From CAZIOH01 sp964540815 (lineage in GTDB: Bacteria; Myxococcota_A; Polyangia; Fen-1088), in assembly GCA_964540815.1 (NCBI GenBank), contig CAZIOH010000042.1, positions 1 to 53,661 on the forward strand: a DNA stretch of 53,661 nucleotides, given 5' to 3'. The translations under genes and the position numbers were made by a program. Every line of letters begins with the position of its first letter. Within the stretch, counting starts at the first letter, position 1. A model generated the notes under the pieces. That model made no database searches. It had not been told where the DNA came from and was given only the letters and a program-made list of their open reading frames with translations. Positions 1 through 7,554 of the stretch are shown piece by piece.

Positions 1-52
1 AGCTCATGACCCCAAGTTGCCCCCACGGGCCCAGTTTCAGCATCCGGCGATG

Positions 53-691
53 CTACCTGACGGACCAGGGGTCGGTGCGCCGTTTCACCGCGCCCAGAGC
101 ACCGGGAGGATCGATCTCGATGGCGTCGAAGGGCTCGCCGCGCGCCTTGTCGTCGTCGCTGTGGGTACCGAGGAGGGTCCAGTGCCCGCCTTCCGGGCGG
201 TAGATCTCGAGCATCCGGGCTCCAGGATCCACGATCCAGAGGTGGCGCACACCTGAGCGAACGTAGTGGGGCATCTGCCTGCGCCGGTCGAGGACCGCCG
301 CGGATGGGGAGGACAACTTCACACACCCAGTCGGGGGGCGAGGCTCGAGAAGGCCTCGTCGGGGATGGCCGGCATTCGCTCGCGCCGCCAGCCGGCCAGA
401 TCCGGACCATGCTCTGTCCGTCGATGTGGAACTCGGGCTCGTCGAGGATCACCCAGCCGCCCGGTCCGCCCCTGCCACGCTTGAAGGGGGGCCCGAGCTC
501 CTCTCCCAGCGCCGAGGCGGCACCTGCGTGCAGGAGGCTCGGTCGGGGGAGGCGTAGAGCTCACCATCGACGATTTCCCCCACGAGGTGCTCGGGCAACG
601 CCAGAAGATCCTCGTAGGTGGCGGGCGCCTTGCTCGGCGGGCCATGACCGATGGAATCTAGCAAAGAGGCGGAGCCCACGTCCGCCGGCAT
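53..691 (-). pseudogene. Uma2-family (DUF820) endonuclease-like relic, frameshifted
   Basis: Pieces of one Uma2-like protein are spread over three minus-strand frames. The N-terminal piece (about 530-690) has ATYEDLLALPEHLVGEIVDG. A middle piece (about 410-500) has GGWVILDEPEFHIDGQ. A third piece (about 345-410) has PDLAGWRRERMPAIPDEAF. The C-terminal piece (53-322) has GVRHLWIVDPGARMLEIYRP and LLGTHSDDD. In intact relatives these lie in this order in one protein of about 190 residues. At least three frame changes are needed to join them, one being an extra C in a C-run near 340. No frame encodes the whole protein, so I call it a pseudogene. Sequencing error is possible, but the neighbouring genes are intact. 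It lies antisense to the leader of the downstream zinc-finger gene. Confidence 0.75.
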
Positions 692-753
692 CGCGGACCG
701 GCGCAACCTTGGCCCTTGCGCGGCTTGCGAATGCGCGTCAAAAGGATCCGACC

Positions 754-1074
754 ATGACCACCAAGACCCCGGACGCGGACGAGAATCAGGAGCACACCCA
801 GGACCAGTCCTGCCCCCACCTCGAGACCATCAAGCCGAACATGCACCCCAAGAGCAAGGGCTGCCTCGAATGCCTGGCCCTCGGGGACTCGTGGGTGCAC
901 CTGCGGCTCTGCATGCACTGCGGGCACGTCGGGTGTTGCGACGACTCCAAGAACCGCCACGCCACCAAGCACTTTCACGCCACCAAGCACCCGATCATTC
1001 GCTCGCTCGAGCCTGGCGAGACCTGGGGCTGGTGCTTCGTCGACGAGGTCGGCTTCGACCCCCTCGTCGCGTGA
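754..1074 (+). CDS. UBP-type zinc-finger protein
   Basis: This 106-residue protein consists almost wholly of a UBP-type (ZnF-UBP) zinc finger. Visible zinc ligands are CPHLETI, GCLECL, LCMHCGHVGCCD, and the histidines in RHATKHFHATKHP, followed by the usual W-x-W-C-F region near the end. In eukaryotes such fingers bind the free C-terminus of ubiquitin. In bacteria they occur as small stand-alone proteins of unknown target, often beside FAD-dependent thioredoxin-reductase-like genes, as here. The ATG at 754 is chosen because the domain begins about 25 residues later and the upstream open frame is antisense to the Uma2 relic. The gene converges on the flavoprotein gene ending at 1108, with a gap of about 33 bases. 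Bacterial function is unknown. Confidence 0.85.
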   Translation: MTTKTPDADENQEHTQDQSCPHLETIKPNMHPKSKGCLECLALGDSWVHLRLCMHCGHVGCCDDSKNRHATKHFHATKHPIIRSLEPGETWGWCFVDEVGFDPLVA

Positions 1075-1107
1075 GCCCACTCGCCGCCGCCAGGCCAGTC
1101 CCGCGCC

Positions 1108-2769
1108 TCACAGCTCCTGCAGGGCGCGGTGCACGAGCTGGACGCAGATCGATCCCTCCCCCACCGCCGACGCGACCCGCTTGACGCTGCCCGAGCGCGC
1201 GTCCCCCACCGCGAACACCCCCGGGATGCTGGTCTCCATCAGGTAGGGCGCCCGCGTGAGCGGCCAGCGCGCAGCCGCCAGCTCGTCGGAGCCGAGGTCG
1301 GCCCCCGTCTTGACGAACCCCTTGTCGTCGAGCCGCACGCACCCCTTCAGCCACCCGGTGTGCGGATCCGCCCCGGTCATCAAGAACAGGTGGCGGACGG
1401 GCAACGTCTCCGCCTCGCCGGTCGGCGTGTGCCGGCAACGAATCCGCTCCAGCCAGTCGCTCCCCTCCAGCGCCTCGATGTGGGTGTGGGTCTTGAGCTC
1501 CACCTTCGGGCTGTCGGAGATCCGCTGGATGAGGTAGCGCGACATGCTCTCGGCCAGCCCTTCCCCACGCACCAACATGTGCACGCCCGAGGCAATCTGT
1601 GACAGGAACACGGCCGCCTGCCCAGCCGAGTTGCCTCCACCCACGATGGCGATCTCCTCGTCCTTGCACATCTGCGCCTCGAGGTGGGTCGCGCTGTAGA
1701 AGATGCCGTTTCCCTCGAACCGCGACAGCTCTGGCAGATCCGGCTTGCGGTAGCGCGCGCCCGTCGCGATGACGATGGCCCGCGTATGGACCACCTCCCC
1801 GTTCTCGAGGATGACCTGGTAGGGCCGGCTGTCGCAGTCGATCCGCACCACCGTGCGGGCGATGGCCACGTCCGCCCCGAAGCGCTCGGCCTGGCTGAGC
1901 GCCCGCCCCGCCAGCGCCTGCCCCGAGATCCCGGTCGGAAAGCCGAGGTAGTTCTCGATTCGCGAGCTGGTGCCGGCCTGCCCGCCCGGTGCCGAGGCCT
2001 CGAGGACCAGCGCATCCAGGCCCTCGGACGCCGCGTAGACCGCCGCGGCCAGCCCCGCCGGACCTGCGCCCACGATGGCCACGTCGCGCACCACCTTGGC
2101 ATCGAGCGTGAGGCTGAGCCCGAGCTCGGCCGCCAGCGACTCGATCGACGGGTTGCGCAGCACGCTACCGCGCAGGCACACCACCACCGGGACCTCGTCC
2201 ACCCCCACCCCGAAGCGGTCGAGGAGCGCCTGCACCCCCGGATCCGACTCCACGTCCTGGTAGGTGAAGGGATGGGCATTTCGCACCAGGAACTCGCGCA
2301 GCCGCATGGTGTTCGCCGAGTGGCGCGAGCCCACCAGCACCATGTTCCCGGCCGACTCGGCGATCAGCGCCACCCGCCGCAGGATGAAGGCGCGCATCAA
2401 GATCTCGCTCAGCTCCGCGTCCCGCTGCACCAGCGTGCGCAGGTGCTCGCGGTCGACGGCCACCACCTCGCCGTCCTCGACCACCACCGCCCGGACCAGG
2501 GTGCGACGCCCCGACAGCATGTTGATCTCGCCGGTGAACTCGCCCGGGCCCTGCAGGGCCACCCGCTCGTCCCGCTCACCCGCCTCGCGCAGGAGCTCGA
2601 CCGCCCCGGCCACCACCACGAAGAAGAGGGTGTCACGATCGCCGATGTGAAAGAGGATCTCCCCCGCCTTCACCGACCGTCGCTGACCGATGGAGCAGAT
2701 GCGGGCCATCTGCGCGGGCGTGAGCACTGGAAACATCTGAGCCCGCCGCTCGACCGTCACTTCCGCCAT
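1108..2769 (-). CDS. cNMP-binding domain / thioredoxin-reductase-like FAD oxidoreductase
   Basis: The protein has 553 residues in three parts. Residues about 5-130 form a cyclic-nucleotide-binding (CRP-like) domain with GPGEFTGEINMLSGRRTLVR as the cassette. Residues about 140-215 resemble a thioredoxin/glutaredoxin fold but read VGSRHSANT where a CxxC would sit. Residues about 225-550 are a two-dinucleotide-binding flavoprotein: GAGPAGLAAAVYAASEG for FAD, GGQAGTSSRIENYLGFP, GGGNSAGQAAVFLS for NAD(P), and GVFAVGDARSGSVKRVASAVGEG. The redox CxxC of classical thioredoxin reductase is replaced by a YSATHLEAQMC stretch, so it is unlikely to reduce thioredoxin in the ordinary way. The ATG at 2769 has AAGGA upstream. 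It lies 53 bases downstream of the hybrid kinase on the same strand. Confidence 0.88.
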   Translation of the reverse strand: MAEVTVERRAQMFPVLTPAQMARICSIGQRRSVKAGEILFHIGDRDTLFFVVVAGAVELLREAGERDERVALQGPGEFTGEINMLSGRRTLVRAVVVEDGEVVAVDREHLRTLVQRDAELSEILMRAFILRRVALIAESAGNMVLVGSRHSANTMRLREFLVRNAHPFTYQDVESDPGVQALLDRFGVGVDEVPVVVCLRGSVLRNPSIESLAAELGLSLTLDAKVVRDVAIVGAGPAGLAAAVYAASEGLDALVLEASAPGGQAGTSSRIENYLGFPTGISGQALAGRALSQAERFGADVAIARTVVRIDCDSRPYQVILENGEVVHTRAIVIATGARYRKPDLPELSRFEGNGIFYSATHLEAQMCKDEEIAIVGGGNSAGQAAVFLSQIASGVHMLVRGEGLAESMSRYLIQRISDSPKVELKTHTHIEALEGSDWLERIRCRHTPTGEAETLPVRHLFLMTGADPHTGWLKGCVRLDDKGFVKTGADLGSDELAAARWPLTRAPYLMETSIPGVFAVGDARSGSVKRVASAVGEGSICVQLVHRALQEL

Positions 2770-2822
2770 GCCCTGTCCTTAGAACGCGCGGGCACCTCGG
2801 GCAAGGAAATCCGACCGGGGGG

Positions 2823-5813
2823 TCAATCCGGCGTCGAGGTGGCCGCGGCGTTCGCGGCCCCGGCATCGGCGTCCGCGTCCGCGTCCGCGTCCGCGGTCGA
2901 GATCGTGGTTTCCCGGCCGCCTTCGGCCTCGCGGCGTCGCCCCGACCGCGTCCCGAGGCGGGCCAGGAGCTCGCGCGCGACCTGCAAGACCTGCGTGGCC
3001 TGAAAGGGCTTTTCCAGCACGGGATTCGCCGCCTGCGCCAGGTAGCGCTGGGCCTCGACGGTGAAGGCCCCGCCGGTCATGAAGACCATGCGGCCCCTCA
3101 GGGCCGGAGCGTGCGCGGCGATCCAGTCCGCCAGCGCCATACCCGACATTCCCGGCATCATCATGTCGCAGAGCACGAGGTCATACCCCGGGTCGGCCGC
3201 GATGAGCGCCCGAGCCGCGTGCGCGGACGCCACGTCCTCCACCCGAAACGCGCCGTCGAGCTGCCGGCGCAGCACCCTGCGAACCAGATCCTCGTCGTCG
3301 ATGATCAGCGCCCGCGGCAGGTCCTCCGCAGCGACCGAATCGGGTCCGAGCGGCGAGCCCCGGCGAGGGGCGGCCGGCCCGGTGGCCGCCGGCCCGGGCT
3401 GCGACGTCGAGGACGGGGCCTCCTGCGCCTGAGCCAGGCTGGCGCGCAGGGTGATCACGAACTCCGTCCCGCGCCCGAGCGCGCTCGTGACCCGGATGTT
3501 CCCCCCGGCGGTCGCCACGATCTCGTGACAGATCGCGAGCCCCAGCCCCTGCCCCTCCGACTCCGGCTTGGTCGAGAAGAAGGGATCGAAGATCCGCTCG
3601 AGGTGCTCCGGACGAATCCCCGAGCCCGTGTCGCTCACCGAGATGACCACGCCGTCCCCCACCCGCGCCGTCCGGAGCCGAATCTCGTTGTCTTCGGGAT
3701 GGCCCTCGCCGATCGCGTGCCCGGCGTTGACCAACAGGTTCAAGACCACCTGGGACAGCCCCGTGCGGTTGGCCATGGCGGGCGGCAGGCCGGCCTGGAA
3801 CTGCCGCACCAGGCGCGCGCGGAACCGCAGCTCGTTGTGCGCCAGCTTGATGGAATCCTCGATGGCCTCGTGCACGTCGATGGCCGAGATCGCGTGGGTC
3901 TCGGCGCGCGAGAAGCGCCGCAGCTCCTTGACGATCTCGCGCACCCGGAAGGTCCCCGCGAGCGCCTCCTCGGCCAGCTGCGCGACGCCGGCCGACAGGG
4001 GCGCCTCAGGCCGCGCCGACGGCGCGCCCGCCTGGCGCACGATCTCCTCGAGGTTCCCGATCACGAACGTGAGGGGGTTGTTGATCTCGTGCCCGACCCC
4101 CGCGGCGAGGAGGCCCATGCTGGCGAGGCGCTCCGCGCGCGACAGCTGGACCCGCATGGACTCGCGCTCGGTGACGTCCATGACCGTGAGGACCGCACCG
4201 AGGTACGCCCCCCGGCCGCCCCCTCCGCCCGACGGGGCCGGCGTTCCCGATCCCCCCGACGGGCTCCCGGCCGGTCCATGCAGCGGCGAGAGCTGCACGA
4301 TGGTGTCGAGCCGCCGGCCCGGTTGGGGGGCCGGGGTGCCCGTGCCGGCTCCGTCCGTGGGTGTCTGTCCCCCCGGCCCCGCCCCAGGCCAGGCGTGCAG
4401 CTGCCAGTCACCCTGTCCAGACTCGCCGAGGTGAGCCGCCCGCAGGGTCGCCGCGCTCGCCTCACGCGAGGCCTCACCCACGAAGTCCGCGAGCTTACGG
4501 CCGACCAGGTCCGCCGGTGTGCACCCGAGGATCGTCGCCAGGCGAGCGTTGACCAGGGTGGTGCAATCCTCGGGATCGAGGACCCACAGCCCCTCCTGCA
4601 TGCTCTCGATGAGCAGCCGGTAGTGCTCCTCGGAGCGCTGGCGCTCGGCGATCTCACGCACGAGCCGGCGGTTGATCTCCTGCACCTCCTCGGTGCGCTC
4701 CACCACTCGGCTCTCGAGCGTGTCGCGCGCACGCCGCAACTCGGCCTCGGCCTGGTTGCGCGCCGTCACGTCGGTGGCGACGGCGACCCACCCCGCGAGC
4801 TCCGCCAGCCCACCTCGAATCTCGGCCACCGAGAGGCTGACGGCGAGCCCGGCGCCATCCTTGCGTCGCACCTCGAGATCGCGTCGCCCGCTCCGCAAGA
4901 GCTCGAGCTGAGCCGGAGCCGGTTGCGCGGGAGCCGGTTGATGGAACGCCTCCGTTATCGACAGGTGCCGCAGCTCGGCGTTCGAGTGACCGAGCAGCGC
5001 CCCGGCGGCCGGATTGGCCCAGGCGATGCGGCCCTCGGGCTCGAGCAGGAAGAGGGCATCCGGCATGGTCTCGACCACGCGATCGGCGGCCACCGCCGGG
5101 GTCAATTCCAGCATCCGGTAGCGGACGATGGCGTAGACCAGGCCGAGCACCCAGATCACCGTGAAATCGGGCGCCATGTTGGGAAAGCCGTGGGCTCCGG
5201 CGCGCGGCAGCCACACATCGGTCAGCGACCCGGCCCCAAGCGGCACGACAGCCGACAGCACGATGATGCGGGCCTGTCGTCGACGCACCGGCGGGCCCGA
5301 GGCGAAGGACGCAATGAGCAGCGCGCCGAGCCCACCCACCATGTAGACCACGTAGTAGACGATGAAGAACGTCGCCTGGATCGAGTGCCTCCAGACGAAC
5401 CCGTGTCCCCAGGGATAGCTGGGATAGGCCAACGCCAGGCTCCCCGTCCACTGGGCATGGATCACGATGGCGGGCGGAATCAGCAGGACGGCCCAGAACC
5501 ACGGTGCGCGCAGGTGGCGAAATCGCCAGAACACCGCGATGAACAGCACCGCCAGGCTGGCGAAGCTCCCCCAGGCCAGCGAGCCGAGATCGTAGAACAG
5601 CTCCGCGGTGGCGGCGGACGTGCTCGGGTGGTGCGAGACGGCGAGACACGCGCTCCAGTGAAAGAAGCACAGGATGAGGACGCCGCACACCCGATTGAGC
5701 TCAGCCCCGGGTCGGCGCGCGACGACCAGGACGGCCATGGTCAGGTACACGCACGCGCACGCGACGTGAACCATCCACGCCGCTCCTGGGACGCCCGCCC
5801 GCATCACGGCCAA
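2823..5813 (-). CDS. Membrane-anchored hybrid sensor histidine kinase with receiver domain
   Basis: The protein has 996 residues. Residues about 10-235 hold seven or so hydrophobic segments, resembling the 7TM region of some histidine kinases. PAS-like regions follow at about 245-350 and 395-530, with a helical linker between. The HisKA motif GVGHEINNPLTF has His575 as the likely phosphorylated residue. The ATPase has NLLVNAGHAI (N box), DTGSGI, and GQGLGLAICHEIV. A receiver domain (about 850-965) has IIDDEDLVRR, Asp883 in LCDMMMPGMSG, and the KPF lysine. The frame opens at a TTG (5813) with GGGAA upstream; an in-frame ATG lies at 5804. Its signal is not evident. The tail is low complexity, encoded by a hexanucleotide array. 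It may be co-transcribed with the slipin gene, 105 bases upstream. Confidence 0.92.
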   Translation of the reverse strand: MAVMRAGVPGAAWMVHVACACVYLTMAVLVVARRPGAELNRVCGVLILCFFHWSACLAVSHHPSTSAATAELFYDLGSLAWGSFASLAVLFIAVFWRFRHLRAPWFWAVLLIPPAIVIHAQWTGSLALAYPSYPWGHGFVWRHSIQATFFIVYYVVYMVGGLGALLIASFASGPPVRRRQARIIVLSAVVPLGAGSLTDVWLPRAGAHGFPNMAPDFTVIWVLGLVYAIVRYRMLELTPAVAADRVVETMPDALFLLEPEGRIAWANPAAGALLGHSNAELRHLSITEAFHQPAPAQPAPAQLELLRSGRRDLEVRRKDGAGLAVSLSVAEIRGGLAELAGWVAVATDVTARNQAEAELRRARDTLESRVVERTEEVQEINRRLVREIAERQRSEEHYRLLIESMQEGLWVLDPEDCTTLVNARLATILGCTPADLVGRKLADFVGEASREASAATLRAAHLGESGQGDWQLHAWPGAGPGGQTPTDGAGTGTPAPQPGRRLDTIVQLSPLHGPAGSPSGGSGTPAPSGGGGGRGAYLGAVLTVMDVTERESMRVQLSRAERLASMGLLAAGVGHEINNPLTFVIGNLEEIVRQAGAPSARPEAPLSAGVAQLAEEALAGTFRVREIVKELRRFSRAETHAISAIDVHEAIEDSIKLAHNELRFRARLVRQFQAGLPPAMANRTGLSQVVLNLLVNAGHAIGEGHPEDNEIRLRTARVGDGVVISVSDTGSGIRPEHLERIFDPFFSTKPESEGQGLGLAICHEIVATAGGNIRVTSALGRGTEFVITLRASLAQAQEAPSSTSQPGPAATGPAAPRRGSPLGPDSVAAEDLPRALIIDDEDLVRRVLRRQLDGAFRVEDVASAHAARALIAADPGYDLVLCDMMMPGMSGMALADWIAAHAPALRGRMVFMTGGAFTVEAQRYLAQAANPVLEKPFQATQVLQVARELLARLGTRSGRRREAEGGRETTISTADADADADADAGAANAAATSTPD
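2863..2898. repeat. In-frame GCGTCC hexanucleotide array
   Basis: Four exact GCGTCC units (2869-2892) are flanked by degenerate units on both sides. On the minus strand they encode the Asp-Ala dipeptide repeat near the C-terminus of the hybrid kinase. Units are six bases, so gain or loss keeps the frame. Confidence 0.85.
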
Positions 5814-5918
5814 TTATGTTCCCGATGTGACCCGCTTCCCGCTTCTTTTTGGCCCGGACGGTTCCAACCGGCCTTGCCTGCCGACACCGGGGGGCCGCAC
5901 CGGCGCCCCACCGGTGCG

Positions 5919-6884
5919 CTACTTGCGCAGGCGCGTGGCGCGGTCGTCGGCCCCGAGGGCCGGCTCGAGGGGAGCGCCCGCGGCATCGAGCGGAGCGATC
6001 GCGGGATGGGCGGCGGCCGCCGCGCGCGACGCCTCGCCGAGCTGACCCCGGCCTGCCGCCGGCCCGAGCTTCTGCTGGCTGGCGGTCAGGGCCACCGCCG
6101 ACTGCATCGCCGCCTGCAGCGCGGCCGGGTTCGCCGACGGCCCCATTCCCGCGCCCCCGAGGTCGATGGGCACCGGAAAGACGATGGTCGACGAGGCCTC
6201 TCCCGCCACCTCGACCAGGGTCTGGTACAGGCGGAGCTGCAGCGCCCCCGGATGCTGGGCGATCATCGCGGCCGCCTGGGCCAGCTTCTCGGCCGCCTGC
6301 ACCTCACCCTCGGCGGCGATGACCTTGGCGCGCCTCTCGCGTTCGGCCTCCGCCTGCCGGGCCATGGCCCGCTGCATCTCCTTCGGCAGCTGGATGTCCT
6401 TGATCTCGACCGCCGAGATCTCCACCCCCCACTGCTCGGTGCGCGTGTCGAGGATGGTCCGGACCTCGGCGTTGATGGCGTCCCGGTGGACCAGGATGTC
6501 GTCCATCTCCATCTTCCCGAGGACGGCGCGCAGGGTGGTGGCGGCCAGCTGCAAGGTCGCCGGCCAGTAGTCCTCCACCTCGAGGACGGCGTGGCGCGGG
6601 GAGGCGATGGTGGCGTAGACCACGGCGTCCACGCTGATCGAGATGTTGTCGCGGGTGATGATCTCCTGCGGGGCGATCTGGATGGCCTTGGTGCGCACGT
6701 CGATCACGCGGGGGCGATCGATGCCGAACGGGAGCAGGAGCTTGAGCCCGGGACCGAGCAGATCCTTGCGCGCGCGGCCCATGCGAAACACCACGGCCCG
6801 CTCGTACTCCCGCAGGACGCGCACGCCCGTGAGCAGGGACATGACGCCACCCAGGATCACCCCTCCGACCACGAGCTCGAACAT
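5919..6884 (-). CDS. Slipin / SPFH (band 7) membrane protein
   Basis: The protein has 321 residues. An N-terminal membrane segment (about 3-20, VVGGVILGGVMSLLTG) is followed by the SPFH/band 7 domain (about 22-210) with EYERAVVFRMGR, GPGLKLLLPFGIDR and DVRTKAIQIAPQEIITRDN, which are typical of slipins (bacterial stomatin homologues). A charged helical region follows (about 175-215, AMARQAEAERERRAKVIAAE). Slipins form oligomers at the inner membrane and are linked to membrane organisation and protease partners. No NfeD-like protease partner gene is visible next to it. The C-terminal 70 residues are Ala/Pro/Gly-rich. The ATG at 6884 starts directly before the membrane segment. Confidence 0.92.
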   Translation of the reverse strand: MFELVVGGVILGGVMSLLTGVRVLREYERAVVFRMGRARKDLLGPGLKLLLPFGIDRPRVIDVRTKAIQIAPQEIITRDNISISVDAVVYATIASPRHAVLEVEDYWPATLQLAATTLRAVLGKMEMDDILVHRDAINAEVRTILDTRTEQWGVEISAVEIKDIQLPKEMQRAMARQAEAERERRAKVIAAEGEVQAAEKLAQAAAMIAQHPGALQLRLYQTLVEVAGEASSTIVFPVPIDLGGAGMGPSANPAALQAAMQSAVALTASQQKLGPAAGRGQLGEASRAAAAAHPAIAPLDAAGAPLEPALGADDRATRLRK

Positions 6885-6974
6885 GATGGCGCGAGCCTAG
6901 CACTCCGGGCCACAATGCCGCACATGTGCACGATCGCGTTCGGGTCCAGGGCGGCGTCCGTTCTGCAGGCGGCG

Positions 6975-7436
6975 ATGGCTCCGCCGTGGCGGCGCCGGTG
7001 CTGGCTGGCGCTCGCCGTCGCCGCCTGCGCAGCGTGCACCGTCACGCCGCTGCCGGGCGGGGTCACCGACACGACGACGACGGCGACGACGGCGGTGGAT
7101 GCCGGCGACGAGACGCTGGGCCCGACCTCCGGGTTGCCGCTCGACTCGACCATCGCCTCGCTCGGGTCGACCGATGCCGCCACCCTGTGCGACTGGATCA
7201 ATGGCAAGCAGGGCGGCTACGGCCGACCCGCGGTGTTCTGTCCGGGAGGGGGCAAAGAGGTCCCCTATCCGTCGCAGCTTTCGTGCGTGAACGCGTTCGC
7301 GGCGCTCGGCAACCGGTGCCTCGATCTCACGGTCGGTACCGTGGAAGACTGCGTGAACGCGACCGGGACCGACCTGTGCCTCGAGGAGTCCACGCCCGCC
7401 TGCATGACCATCAAGACCTGCGGCCTCGGCATGTGA
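6975..7436 (+). CDS. Small cysteine-containing lipoprotein, unknown function
   Basis: The protein has 153 residues. The start at 6975 gives a compact signal peptide: MAPPWRRRC, a hydrophobic core LALAVAACAAC, then the mature part. Cysteine in this region is a plausible lipobox residue. In-frame ATGs at 6915 and 6924 would add a leader and are less likely. The mature protein has a Thr-rich stretch, then about eight cysteines spaced through the C-terminal half (CDWI, FCPGG, SCVNAF, RCLDL, DCVNA, LCLEE, ACMT, TCGLG), suggesting a disulfide-bonded periplasmic or surface domain. I do not recognise the family. It is divergent from the slipin gene, with 90 bases between them. Confidence 0.7.
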   Translation: MAPPWRRRCWLALAVAACAACTVTPLPGGVTDTTTTATTAVDAGDETLGPTSGLPLDSTIASLGSTDAATLCDWINGKQGGYGRPAVFCPGGGKEVPYPSQLSCVNAFAALGNRCLDLTVGTVEDCVNATGTDLCLEESTPACMTIKTCGLGM

Positions 7437-7554
7437 TCGCGGCGGGGGGCGCGCCCTCCGGGTGGCACCGGGCAACGCGACGCGCCGTCGGCGGGCCCGG
7501 GCCGGCGGTTGGGGAAAACCACCAAACCGCCAGTTCCGGTTATTCTCCGCCACG

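Noticed and set aside
3111..7436. Very long plus-strand open frame over the kinase and slipin genes
   Set aside because: It is mostly antisense to well-supported minus-strand genes and has Arg/Pro/Gly-rich shadow composition. Only its last part (6975-7436) is a gene.
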